Shown: piece after piece, positions 1-9,700 of the stretch
Numbering within the stretch: the stretch's first letter is position 1
How the letters are laid out: the number at the start of each line of letters is the position of its first letter
Source of the DNA: Agapanthus africanus
Taxonomy: Eukaryota > Streptophyta > Magnoliopsida > Asparagales > Amaryllidaceae
NCBI GenBank assembly: GCA_030015575.1
Contig: JASDDO010000018.1
Location: 226,161,138-226,225,137 of the forward strand
Direction of reading: 5' to 3'
DNA length: 64,000 bases
Program-made: the position numbers and the translations under genes
Notes under the pieces: model-generated
Databases searched by the model: none
What the model saw: the letters and a program-made list of their open reading frames with translations, nothing else
Told to the model about the DNA's origin: nothing

Positions 1-328
1 TCTCTCGTGCCAGTCCTTCTTATTTTTGGACAACGTCTTTTTCACGATCTTCGTCAAGATCTTGTTGAAAGCCTCAGCTAGACCGTTAGCTCGGGGATTA
101 TAGACAAAAGAGTATCTCTAGTCTATATTATGCTCTTATGCGAAGTGGCTGATCTTATGGCTTCTGTAGGCTGGCCCGTTATCGGAGATAATCCGTCGCG
201 GAATGCCGAACCGATAAATGACGTGTGTCTTGAAGAAATGGAGGATATTCTCCGTCTTCACTTCTTTTAACAGTATTGCTTCCACCCACTCAGAGAAATA
301 ATCAGTTGTCGCCAATATGAACCGATGT
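1..328 (-). pseudogene. Tat-lineage Ty3/gypsy integrase core, fragment (element T)
   Basis: Read on the minus strand, this encodes the middle of a retroviral-type integrase. ATTDYFSEWVEA carries the first catalytic Asp, and RRIISDNGPAY carries the second Asp of the DDE triad, followed by a stretch facing the third residue. The wording around these motifs is typical of Tat-clade plant gypsy elements. The frame continues at 54360, because the 54-kb element A sits inside the codons between SSRGH and RFILAT. Removing A and one copy of GATGT restores the frame exactly. The C-terminal part of the integrase lies left of the window. Further left (about 1-150) the reading becomes uneven, so it is treated as a decayed gene. 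Confidence 0.85.
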
Positions 329-1130
329 TGTAACGTTTTGAAAATCGTTCAGGTGAAATTTCGGTTAATCGGTAAAATAACATGTGTTTTTCGAAAAAAT
401 CAAGATATAAATATCTTTTAATATAAAATTAAATATACATATTCTAGCTATGTAATTGCTAGTATTTGTTGTTTATTGAGCCACTTGTAAAATTTCTAAT
501 TTATTGAATTTTTTTCCGAAATTAATTATTTTAATATTATTTTAAGCCATCACTAATACATTTAATTAGGGATAATTACAAATTGGAATGGGTTGATACA
601 AATTTTGTGCATCATGACACACTAAACTAACATGTAAAATATTATTTTTGAAATGAAATGAAACTGTCAAACGGTTTTAGAAAATATCAAAGAAAAAGGC
701 TTAAATGGTGAAAATAAATTAAATGGAAATTGGTGTATAACATTTATCATTTTTTCTCACCATACAAACCCACACCCATCCCTAAGTTGTGTGGGCGAGC
801 CCCCCCTTGGCACCCCCAAAATACTTGTTCACCTCATCTCACAAAAGAAAAGAAAAGGAAATAAAAAAAATGATATGAATAAAGAATGATGCATAGTGTA
901 TTTTTGTGAGGTATGGGTATTGTTTTCTTGGCTTGACTTTTTGCCCTCACCTCTCTCTCCCACTCCCTCACAATTCTGGCCGAGCCTCTTCAAGTGCAGC
1001 CCTCAATTTCCCCCCTCTCATTTCCTCATCAAAAACCCTCACAAAATGCATCAAAAATCCACCAAAAATCCCAGAAAATCAAAATAAAAGCCCTACCCAT
1101 TTTTCCTTAGTCCATATAGCATGGATCTTG
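329..1130 (+). repeat. Element A 5' LTR, segment 1
   Basis: This matches 39231-40032 of the 3' LTR almost base for base, including the start TGTAAC and the run of alternating T-rich and C-rich tracts. It ends where B inserted, at target TCTTG (1126-1130, repeated at 13059-13063). The small ORFs here (about 896-1166) differ in frame and length between the two LTR copies and are not considered genes. Confidence 0.88.
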
Positions 1131-4100
1131 TGTAGCGCCTTGAAAAGTCGTTTTGGTATTTCCTGAAAATCGGTGAAAATTCGGTATTTTTCCGTAAACC
1201 GTCCTTTTTGTTATTTTGCAGTTTAGGACTAATTATACCTAAAATGGATAGGTAATTGCTTGTTTTTAGTAGCTAATGAGTTACTTATTAATTTTTGGTC
1301 ATTTAAAAATTTTTCCCTTTTTTTCAATTTTTTAATATTATTTTAAGCCGGTAAGAAAATACATTAAATTAGCGATAAATACAAATTTCTTTGGGCTAAT
1401 TTTAATCTTTAAAATCATGTTAATTAAAATCTAGTTGTAACATAAATTTTTAGTAATTTATTTTAAGTTTCAACTAATTTTTATTATGGAAAACGAAATT
1501 TATGGAATTTAAGCTAAAACTTGCAATTTTGGACTTATAGGGGGTCTTTTTGCATAAAATTTCTTTTGTAAAACCCCATTCACCCTTCCCTCACTCCCTT
1601 GGCCGGCCCCACCTCCTACTGCAGCACATTTTCCCCCCCTCCAAATTGTATTCTTCAACTCCTTTTAAATTGTTTAAAAAGGGTTTAAAATGTAGTAATG
1701 GGTGGGGGTATTATGGTATTTTTGGGGGGGGGGCTTTGACTTAGACTTTTGCACCATCCCTTCACATCCCCCATCCCTCTCCTCTCAGCAGAAAATCCTG
1801 CACCAACATCCCCAAATATTTTCCCCATTTCTTCTTCTCTTTTGCTTCATTTTCATCTCAAAAATTCAACAAAATCCACAATTTCCTTCACAAATTCAAC
1901 ACAAAACCATATTCCATCTCTTCTCCAACCTAATTTGGTTCAAATCAAGGAGAAAAGAGGTGTCTTGGGAGGCTTGAGCAAGCTTAGGATTGATCTTTTG
2001 AGGTATAATTTCTAATCAAATGGTTAAATTGTAGCTTAAGTGTGCTAAACTAGAACCTTGAAATTTGTTAAGTGTTAAATTTAGTGTTAGTTTCTAATCT
2101 ATTTTTTTTAAGTGAGTAGTTTGTTTAAACTAGGTTTTTTTAGCACCATTGATTAGTTAATTAAGTTATCTTGTTATCTAGTTTTATACAAACCTAAATT
2201 GAGAGATTACTTTGTTTAAGTGGGCTTCGATTTGTGTTAATTTAGGTTTTCAAGTGTGAAATTGGATTTAAATTGGTGGTTATAAAAATCAAGAAAATGG
2301 TTGTTTATGGAAGCATAGGATTTGAAGCTTTGTAATGTGTTTTAATCAAGTGATTGTGGTTAACTAGTTGCGGTTGGATGTTATGCTAGGTGGTAGTCCT
2401 TTTTGTCGCAAAACGGCGATGTTGCGCCGATTTTTGGAATGTTTGTGCTTGCTAGTTTTGTTATAAAATATTGTGATGAATTATTTGCGATATCTTGATG
2501 ATATTTTTGGCATATCCTATGATATTTGGGATGTGTGAGTGTGGATGTTTGAGTGATCGGGTTTTAGCTTTGCCGGGCGACCAAATCGGCGATTTTAGTT
2601 AGTTTTTGCGATTTTCGCGTGTGTTCCGCGCACCTCGTGCACGTTGTACCTAGCTTGTGAACTATGGTATTTTCGTTTGGGATTTGCATCGTTTCATGGT
2701 ATGTAACCTTATGTTTGGTATTGATTTAAATTCCAGGTTCGGTCGCAGAGACGTCAGACGCGGCACGAAAGGGGAAAGCAGTGATTGGACGTGACTAGCT
2801 AGGGATTCCGGTGAGTAGATGTAACATCTACGGGGGACTATCGTTGGATGGCGCAAGCCGCCCGATAGTTTTAGTAGCTTAAAAAGATTCTTAGTAATGT
2901 TAGTAATTAGTGGTGTAATACTTGTATGATTATTTGCTACATCAATGCCTTATATTGACATACATATGCGAAACCATTCTATAGGACACCTGCACCATTG
3001 CCAGGGTTTTTATATACAGCACGAGCACTATTCATGCTTACACACACACCCTGGTAATTGCCATGACACCACACTAGATAACCTTTAAATTGAAACCTTT
3101 TACTATAATTGATACTTAAACTTGTGCTATTGCCTTTAATTCCTTAAAATGAAATCGTAGGATTGCTATTCATGTGCATGTACCTCATCATATTATTTGT
3201 TCATGCCTAGTCTATTAATCACACATCGCAACTTGATTATTGATACCATATGCATTCATTATCATTGACATATGCACTAGATTTTATAATATTTCTGGAT
3301 TTCGGGGGAAAGCCGCAAAATTTCTAAACTTACTATATTTGTAAATATGTAAATTGCGGTTTTCTAGTGATGTAAGTGTCGTCCACCATGAGTTTGCTGT
3401 GGTTTTTGAGACCCGTTTCGAGGAGTTGGATGAACCATCTCGGGTACATGGTGGGCCCGGTAAGGTACCCCGGGGCAAGAAGCTCGTGGTGCTGACGATG
3501 AGCCTGGCAGGGGGCGGATTACCTACCGGTGACTGTTTGGGACGGCGGATATCCAGAGGATACCGACCGTGGCCGCGAGTTGATGAGATATTGATATTGA
3601 GATGGGTCAGCCGGATGGCTGAGGTCAGAGATACTATGACATGGATATATGAGATTTGTGATAGTTTTGAGGTGTCGTTGCTGGACACCGGTTCTTGTTG
3701 ATTCTATTGGTATTGTGCTGGTATTTCAAAAGAGATTCCTAAAGGAAAAACATGATTCTTATACTTACACACTCAGATCATGAGTTGATTCGCATTGCAT
3801 TCATACCTGCTAGTATATTCATATTGCATACATACCTGCTATTGTGTCCTGCCTTACCTGTATTTTAGATGCTAGGATGCTTGTGTGCATGCATTCGATA
3901 GCCTGTGTAGATGTTATTTATTACTCACGAGTTGGCAACTCACCCCCGTTGTGCCACAGCCTTTTGCAGGTCCGCTCCGTCAGTACAGTAGCGGCGGGCG
4001 CACTTGCTTCTTTTGCCTCCTTTGCCTGGACTCGAGGTTTTGCTCTTAGGTGGGTTATATCATTATTTTTGTACCACCTTGTATATTCTTTGTATCTAGT

Positions 4101-4596
4101 GTACTCCATCTACTGTATCTACCAGTATTGTTGTATATTGACCTAGAGATGAGACTGTGAGATTTGTGGACTTTTTGCTGTCTTTTGGGGTCGAGCTCAC
4201 TTGAGTCGACGTGCGGTTTTCTCATGCTTCTTTATGATTATTTTGCATGTTGTTGTTTTATATTGCGTGGGATTTGTGACCGCCTTGTGGCGAAGAGCTA
4301 GCTCCCGCTTGGGGATGCCATATTTGTTGGATTCATATATATTCTTGTTGTACCCATTTTGGGGGGCCAGTATTTACCAAGGAGACTCTGCCGAAATTTT
4401 CGGAAAAATTGATATTGTTTTTAAAAAGGCTTGATGTGACTCATTTGATAAACTCGCTTTCAATTGATTGGTTTTCCTTCATTCTTTTGCTTATTTGTTT
4501 TTGGTTTCCGGGCTTTGGCTTACTTATTTTACGGATGTCTTGAGACGTTCGTAAACTTAAGTGCCAGTCACGTTCCGTACCGTGCGGGTCGTGACA
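1131..4596 (+). repeat. Element B 5' LTR
   Basis: 3466 bp, beginning TGTAGCG and ending CGTGACA. It matches 9575-13058 throughout. A 15-bp stretch (TATGAGGATTTCTTG in the 3' LTR) is missing here near 3275. Related sequence in the LTR of A keeps CTTGAGATTT at that place, so a deletion in this copy is the likelier change. Blocks at 2805-2835, 3423-3490, 3922-3970 and the last ~150 bp are recognisable in A although the rest has diverged. ORFs such as 3284-3701 lie wholly inside these LTR blocks and show no protein family. Confidence 0.93.
2811..3969 (+). other. Intron-like module inside the B LTR
   Basis: A consensus 5' splice site GTGAGT at 2811 overlaps a perfect hairpin (GTAGATGT/ACATCTAC, 2815-2831). 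At the other end TTTTGCAG (3962-3969) forms a consensus acceptor, with TACTCAC (3922-3928) in branch-point position 42 nt upstream. The same pieces occur in the B 3' LTR (11258 to 12431) and, in diverged sequence, in both LTRs of A. Splicing is an inference; no transcript evidence is available here. Confidence 0.35.
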
Positions 4597-4600
4597 AAGT

Positions 4601-4612
4601 TGGTATCAGAGC
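4601..4612 (+). promoter_or_regulatory. Primer binding site, initiator-Met tRNA (element B)
   Basis: TGGTATCAGAGC, four bases after the 5' LTR, is complementary to the 3' end of plant initiator methionine tRNA, the usual minus-strand primer of chromoviruses. Confidence 0.92.
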
Positions 4613-4832
4613 GATAGGTTTTACCTTTTTGAGTGTAGGATGACCCTTGGTAGATGGAGTAAGTGACTTAAGTAGGGTAACGTAGCGTGTGTATGTCCGC
4701 GGCATACTTGCGATACGGTACTCCGCCTAAGTGACTTTAGGATATACTTGCTTGAAAATTCCTTCTTCAATTCCGTGTATCCTATGATCCTATTGCACTG
4801 TTCTTATTATCCGTTTTCCTGTAACATCCACT

Positions 4833-4966
4833 ATGCCACCGAAGGCTACGAGGGCACAGAGGGCTGCCGCCCGAGACGAGATTCGAGCTGGCTCGTCCGA
4901 GACTAGGACTGAGCAGGGTGGTATGCCTACGCCTCAGGGACAGACCGTCCACCTTTCCCAGGCCGT
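4833..4966 (+). CDS. gag: Gag N-terminus of element B, frameshifted
   Basis: The ATG at 4833 opens a frame starting [20 protein letters not shown], a basic start like those of Tekay-type Gags. It reads in a different frame from the main gag-pol ORF. The two frames meet around 4955-4967, where QAVW in the first changes to [13 protein letters not shown] in the second. A one-base lesion is the simplest explanation. The first in-frame ATG of the main frame (4967) is therefore probably internal to the original Gag. Confidence 0.6.
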
Positions 4967-7381
4967 ATGGATAGGCTCGAGACTGGTATGGAGGAGTTGC
5001 GACAGATGATGGGGAGTATGCAGGAGCTACGTCAGATGGTAGGATCCCTAGTTGCAGCCAGTTGTACACCGAGGCCGGATGACGTACCTACTACATCACA
5101 GACGACCATGATACCTGCTCCTACTACTACCACCGTGGCCATTCAGGTTTCGCTACAGGATTTCATAAGGCTGAGACCTCCAGTATTCACCGGCACCGAG
5201 GCAGCGGAGGACCCACAGACGTTCCTTGACAGTTTAGCCAGGATCTGCCGTTCGCTGAGATGTTCGGATGATCGATGGGTAGAGCTTGCGAGTTTCCGAC
5301 TAGAGGGTCTCGTTCAGACATGGTGGGAGTCAGTCTTGAGAGGTCGAGCTGCAGGTCTACTGCCTATGACTTGGACCGAGTTTACAGCGGTCTTTCTAGC
5401 TCGTTTCCTCCCAGAGAGCATTCGTGACGCCAGAGCTCGTAGCTTCGAGGCCTTAGTCAAGACACCTGGGATGACGGTGTCTGAGTATGACATCCAGTGT
5501 ATACAGTTATCCCGATATGCTCCGTATTTGGTGGATACCGAAGAGAAGATGGTGAAGAGGTTCGTACAGGGACTAGATGCCCAGCTATATCTTGCCATTG
5601 GCGCCCAGCACTACGACACTTATTCAGCTGCTATGGATACGGCATTACGGATGGAGGCACGCATATCACAGACTTCGGCCGTTTCTGGGCCGAAGAGGAT
5701 TCGCACCGATGTACCGTCTCAGAGGCAGCGCGCCAGATTCTTTCCGAGAGATAAGCCTGGCAGAGGATTTGGACGGGGACAGTTATATGGTTCTTATCCC
5801 CAGGGACAGCAGCCGTCGCCAGGGTGTTTTGGGTGCGGGAGTCCGCACCATCTTGTCAGAGACTGTCCGGCGAGACGACAGGGAGCGGCGACCGTTCCGC
5901 ATGTGACCCTACCACCATCACCACCCCCTCCTCAGAGAGTCCTACTTCCTACCACAGGCGATGCTCCACGCCAACTAGGTGCACCCAGAGGCCGTGGATG
6001 CGGTGGTCCTGTTCAGAGAGGACGAGGAGGCAGAGGCCGAGGTCGAGGTCAGCCCGCTATCGGTGGAGGACAGGCCCGAGTATTTGCTTTGACACCGCAG
6101 GATGCGCAGGCATCCAATGCCGTTGTGACAGGTACCTTGCCAGTTTGTTCTTTCGACGCCCGGGTATTATTTGACCCAGGTTCCACACATTCGTACGTCT
6201 CTACACACTTTGCACCGATGTTGGGCCGTGAGTCGTCGTCGTTAGATCATCCGCTTGTTGTTGTTATTCCGGTAGGCGAGTCGTTTGTCGCTCGTTTTGT
6301 ATTTCGATTGTGTTTCGTTCGTATCGGGGAGAAGGATTCATCAGTTGATTTGATTCTCCTCGATATGTTGGACTTTGATGTGCTTCTGGGCATGGATTGG
6401 CTAGCCACTTGTTATGCTTCGGTGGACTACCGTGAGAAGGCAGTCAGATTTAGCTTTCCGGGAGAGCCAGTCCTTGTTATTCAGGGAGACCGCAGCGTCA
6501 CCCTTCCCAGCTTGATTTCGTCTCTTCGCGCTGGTCAGCTCTTGCGGAAGGGATATCAGGGATTCTTAGCGTATATTTGTGATACTCGAGCTGCAGAGGT
6601 TCCGTTGGACCAGGTCCCGGTTGTTCGTGAGTTCCCTGATGTTTTCCCTGATGAGCTACCTGGGCTACCACCTGAGCGCGATGTTGAGTTCTACATCGAT
6701 TTGATTCCCGGCTCGGGGCCTATTTCTATACCGCCTTATCGGATGGCCCCGGTTGAGCTTCGAGAGCTGAAGGATCAGTTGCAGGATTTGTTAGATAAGG
6801 GGCTTATTCGACCTAGTGTTTCACCGTGGGGTGCTTCGGTCCTATTTGTCAAGAAGAAGGACGGAAGTTTGCGCTTATGTATCGACTACCGCCAGCTGAA
6901 CAAGGTTACCGTGCGGAACAGATATCCATTGCCACGCATTGATGATTTGTTCGACCAGCTTCAGGGTGCGGGGTATTTTTCGAGGATCGACTTGCGATCA
7001 GGATACCATCAGCTGCGAGTTCGACAGGAGGATATACCGAGGACAGCTTTCCGCACGCGCTACGGCCATTATGAGTTTTTGGTGATGTCGTTCGAACTCA
7101 CCAACGCCCCAGCAGCATTCATGGATTTGATGAACCGTACTTTCAGGCCGTATCTTGACTTGTTCATCATCGTGTTTATCGACGATATCTTGGTGTACTC
7201 CCGGAGCAGAGAGGAGCACGAGCAGTACTTGCGGATTACGTTACAGACTCTGAGGGAGCACCAGCTGTTCGCAAAGTTCTCCAAGTATGCATTCTGGCTG
7301 GACAGCGTCGGATTCTTGGGTCACGTGGTTACGAGAGACGGCATATGTGTGGACCCGAAGAAGATTGAGGCTGTTCAGTAG
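4967..7381 (+). CDS. gag-pol: Gag, aspartic protease and RT N-terminal half of element B
   Basis: An 804-codon frame. Residues ~60-210 are a plant retrotransposon Gag domain ([26 protein letters not shown]). A CCHC zinc knuckle ([14 protein letters not shown], 287-300) and a Gly/Arg-rich basic tract follow. The protease motif [12 protein letters not shown] centres on Asp403; the DPGST wording is common in Tekay-like elements. Reverse transcriptase starts near 6600, with the conserved block [20 protein letters not shown] and the catalytic FIDDILVYS (Asp739-Asp740). The frame stops at TAG 7379-7381, between KIEAVQ and [18 protein letters not shown] and RNase H continue in the same frame, so this is a nonsense mutation. 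Confidence 0.92.
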   Translation: MDRLETGMEELRQMMGSMQELRQMVGSLVAASCTPRPDDVPTTSQTTMIPAPTTTTVAIQVSLQDFIRLRPPVFTGTEAAEDPQTFLDSLARICRSLRCSDDRWVELASFRLEGLVQTWWESVLRGRAAGLLPMTWTEFTAVFLARFLPESIRDARARSFEALVKTPGMTVSEYDIQCIQLSRYAPYLVDTEEKMVKRFVQGLDAQLYLAIGAQHYDTYSAAMDTALRMEARISQTSAVSGPKRIRTDVPSQRQRARFFPRDKPGRGFGRGQLYGSYPQGQQPSPGCFGCGSPHHLVRDCPARRQGAATVPHVTLPPSPPPPQRVLLPTTGDAPRQLGAPRGRGCGGPVQRGRGGRGRGRGQPAIGGGQARVFALTPQDAQASNAVVTGTLPVCSFDARVLFDPGSTHSYVSTHFAPMLGRESSSLDHPLVVVIPVGESFVARFVFRLCFVRIGEKDSSVDLILLDMLDFDVLLGMDWLATCYASVDYREKAVRFSFPGEPVLVIQGDRSVTLPSLISSLRAGQLLRKGYQGFLAYICDTRAAEVPLDQVPVVREFPDVFPDELPGLPPERDVEFYIDLIPGSGPISIPPYRMAPVELRELKDQLQDLLDKGLIRPSVSPWGASVLFVKKKDGSLRLCIDYRQLNKVTVRNRYPLPRIDDLFDQLQGAGYFSRIDLRSGYHQLRVRQEDIPRTAFRTRYGHYEFLVMSFELTNAPAAFMDLMNRTFRPYLDLFIIVFIDDILVYSRSREEHEQYLRITLQTLREHQLFAKFSKYAFWLDSVGFLGHVVTRDGICVDPKKIEAVQ

Positions 7382-7546
7382 TGGCCCCGACCTACATCGG
7401 TTACTGAGATCCGTAGTTTTCTAGGCCTGGCGGGCTACTACAGGCGTTTTGTTCAGGACTTCTCCCATATAGCTGCACCTTTGACCGGTTTGACCCGGAA
7501 GGGAGTTCCTTTCGTTTGGACAGAGGAGTGCGAGCGCAGTTTTTAG
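7382..7546 (+). pseudogene. pol: RT thumb/connection segment of element B between two amber codons
   Basis: The same frame continues directly after the TAG at 7379 with [20 protein letters not shown] and ends at a second TAG (7544-7546) inside the usual F-Q-x-L-K context. This is the RT thumb leading into RNase H. Both stop positions are places where Gln (CAG) is expected or plausible, so a single C-to-T change explains each. Confidence 0.85.
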
Positions 7547-8701
7547 CAGCTACGGACTTGTTTGACTACGGCACCTGTATTATCTTTGCCTTCGGGATCA
7601 GGCGGATTTGTGGTCTACTGTGATGCTTCGCGAGTGGGGTTAGGATGCGTATTGATGCAGCATGGCCGGGTGATCGCTTATGCTTCTCGGCAGTTGAAGA
7701 AGCATGAACAGAACTACCCCACTCACGATTTGGAGATGGCTGCAGTGGTCTTTGCACTGAAGATTTGGCGACATTACCTATATGGCGAGTCGTGCCAAAT
7801 ATTCACAGACCACAAGAGCTTAAAATACATATTTCAGCAGCGAGACCTGAACCTCAGACAGCGTCGTTGGATGGAGTTGGTGAAAGACTACGACTGCGAG
7901 ATCTTATATCACCCAGGCAAGGCGAATGTAGTGGCAGATGCTTTGAGCAGGAGGCCCGGGGGTAGTCTATCCTATTTGCACGCAGTGCAGAGGCAGTCGT
8001 CAGTAGATTGGCAGATCTTATGCGACAGCCGAGTTGAGTTCGAGTTCACTCAGACAGGGGGACAGCTCGCGCATGTTCGTGCACGCCCACAGTTGCTTGA
8101 CCGTATATATGAGGCACAGCGCAGTGACGACCGTTGCTCGGAGATCATGGCACAGATGGGACATGGCAGATTTTCCGAGTTCGTGATTGATGATCAGGGG
8201 ATTCTACGCTATGGATCTAGACTGTGCGTACCAGATGCTGATGGATTGCGGCGCGACATTCTTGAGGAGGCACACCGATCAGTGTATAGTGTCCACCCCG
8301 GTTCCACCAAGATGTACCATGATATGAGAGAGACCTACTGGTGGGACGGGATGAAGAGGGACATTGCGGAGTTTGTATCGAGATGCCTGACTTGTCAGCA
8401 AGTCAAGACCGAGCACCAGAGGCCCGCAGGAGAGCTACAGCCGTTACCCATTCCGGAGTGGAAATGGGAGCAGATTTTGATGGATTTCGTTGTGGGTCTA
8501 CCCAGGACCAGTCGAGGGTATGACTCCATCTGGGTGATCGTAGATCGATTAACGAAAGCGGCTCACTTCCTGCCAGTGAAGACGACTTTCAGCTTCGCTC
8601 AGTATGCCCAGCTTTACATCGACGAAATCGTGCGGTTGCAAGGCGTACCGACTTGTATCGTGTCAGATCGAGGCACCCAGTTCACCAGCCGACTTTGGTA
8701 G
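7547..8701 (+). CDS. pol: RNase H and integrase N-terminal half of element B
   Basis: RNase H begins at [20 protein letters not shown], with the catalytic Asp in YCDAS, and ends near the [15 protein letters not shown] signature. The integrase zinc-binding domain ([16 protein letters not shown] ... CLTCQ, about 8270-8398) and core follow. The first catalytic Asp is at 8483 (LMDFVVGLP) and the second at 8666 (IVSDRGTQF). A third TAG at 8699-8701 interrupts SRLW-RLQEALG; the frame is otherwise continuous with the next segment. Confidence 0.92.
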   Translation, partial: QLRTCLTTAPVLSLPSGSGGFVVYCDASRVGLGCVLMQHGRVIAYASRQLKKHEQNYPTHDLEMAAVVFALKIWRHYLYGESCQIFTDHKSLKYIFQQRDLNLRQRRWMELVKDYDCEILYHPGKANVVADALSRRPGGSLSYLHAVQRQSSVDWQILCDSRVEFEFTQTGGQLAHVRARPQLLDRIYEAQRSDDRCSEIMAQMGHGRFSEFVIDDQGILRYGSRLCVPDADGLRRDILEEAHRSVYSVHPGSTKMYHDMRETYWWDGMKRDIAEFVSRCLTCQQVKTEHQRPAGELQPLPIPEWKWEQILMDFVVGLPRTSRGYDSIWVIVDRLTKAAHFLPVKTTFSFAQYAQLYIDEIVRLQGVPTCIVSDRGTQFTSRLW

Positions 8702-9700
8702 AGACTTCAGGAGGCTTTGGGCACTCGTTTGAGCTTCAGCACAGCGTTTCATCCGCAGACCGACGGACAGTCAGAGCGGACCATTCAGACTCTCGAGGAA
8801 ATGCTCAGAGCGTGCGTTTTAGACTTCGGCGGTAGCTGGGATCGTCATTTACCTCTAGTGGAGTTCTCCTACAACAACAGCTTCCAGGATACTATTCAGA
8901 TGGCACCTTTCGAGGCATTGAATGAGAGGAGATGCAGATCGCCCGTCTGTTGGACAGAGCTCAGCGAGAGCAGTATTTTGGGGCCGCAGCTTGTTGAGGA
9001 GACGACAGTGAAGATACAGTTGATTCGAGACCGGATGAGAGCAGCTCAGAGCAGACAGAAATCCTATGCAGGCAGGCGCCGTCGCAGATTAGAGTTCGCA
9101 GTTGGCGACCATGTTTTTCTGAAAGTCTCTCCGATGAAGGGTATGATGCGTTTTGGGCGAAAGGTGAAGCTTAGCCCTAGATTCGTAGGTCCCTTCGAGA
9201 TCCTCGAGTGTGTCAGCGCTGTTGCGTATCGTTTGGCTCTCCCACCCAGTTTTTCAGATGTTCATCCCGTCTTCCACGTATCGATGCTACGCCGTTATCT
9301 TCATGACCCTTCCCACACGATTCATCATCAGACAGTTCAGCTCGAGCCCGACCTTTCGTTCGCCGTAGAGCCAGTTGAGATTTTGGATCGGCAAGTGAAG
9401 AAACTTCGATCAAAGGTCCTGCCGTCCGTGAAAGTTCTTTGGCGCAGCCCGAGCAGCGAAGAGATCACTTGGGAGGCCGAGGGAGAGATGCGGAAGAAAT
9501 TCCCTCATCTCTTTGCAGGTACGCGTAGTTATATTTTTAAATTCGGGGACCGAATTTCTTTTAGGGGGGAAGATTGTAGCGCCTTGAAAAGTCGTTTTGG
9601 TGTTTTCCTGAAAATCGGTGAAAATTCGGTATTTTTCCGTAAACCGTCCTTTTTGTTATTTTGCAGTTTAGGACTAATTATACCTAAAATGGATAGGTAA
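8702..9700 (+). CDS. pol: Integrase C-terminal half and chromodomain of element B
   Basis: The frame resumes with RLQEALGTRLSFSTAFHPQT. The third catalytic Glu is at 8774, 36 residues after the second Asp, fitting D-D-35-E. The GPY/F-like region (LSPRFVGPFEIL) lies near 9170-9220. A chromodomain (PVEILDRQVKKLR ... ITWEAEGEMRKKFPHLF) spans about 9370-9520 and is expected to steer integration to marked heterochromatin. No stop occurs before the polypurine tract: the frame runs through it and about 126 bp into the 3' LTR, ending at 9700. The natural C-terminus is therefore uncertain. Confidence 0.9.
   Translation, partial: RLQEALGTRLSFSTAFHPQTDGQSERTIQTLEEMLRACVLDFGGSWDRHLPLVEFSYNNSFQDTIQMAPFEALNERRCRSPVCWTELSESSILGPQLVEETTVKIQLIRDRMRAAQSRQKSYAGRRRRRLEFAVGDHVFLKVSPMKGMMRFGRKVKLSPRFVGPFEILECVSAVAYRLALPPSFSDVHPVFHVSMLRRYLHDPSHTIHHQTVQLEPDLSFAVEPVEILDRQVKKLRSKVLPSVKVLWRSPSSEEITWEAEGEMRKKFPHLFAGTRSYIFKFGDRISFRGEDCSALKSRFGVFLKIGENSVFFRKPSFLLFCSLGLIIPKMDR
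9559..9574 (+). promoter_or_regulatory. Polypurine tract of element B
   Basis: TTTTAGGGGGGAAGAT immediately precedes the 3' LTR start TGTAGCG. It is the plus-strand primer site, almost identical to that of A (39217-39230). Confidence 0.85.

Noticed and set aside
3284-3701. Opposing ORFs of 134 and 115 codons, repeated at 11746-12163
   Set aside because: They lie in the conserved LTR block of B. Their doubling only reflects the two LTRs, and neither strand resembles a protein family.
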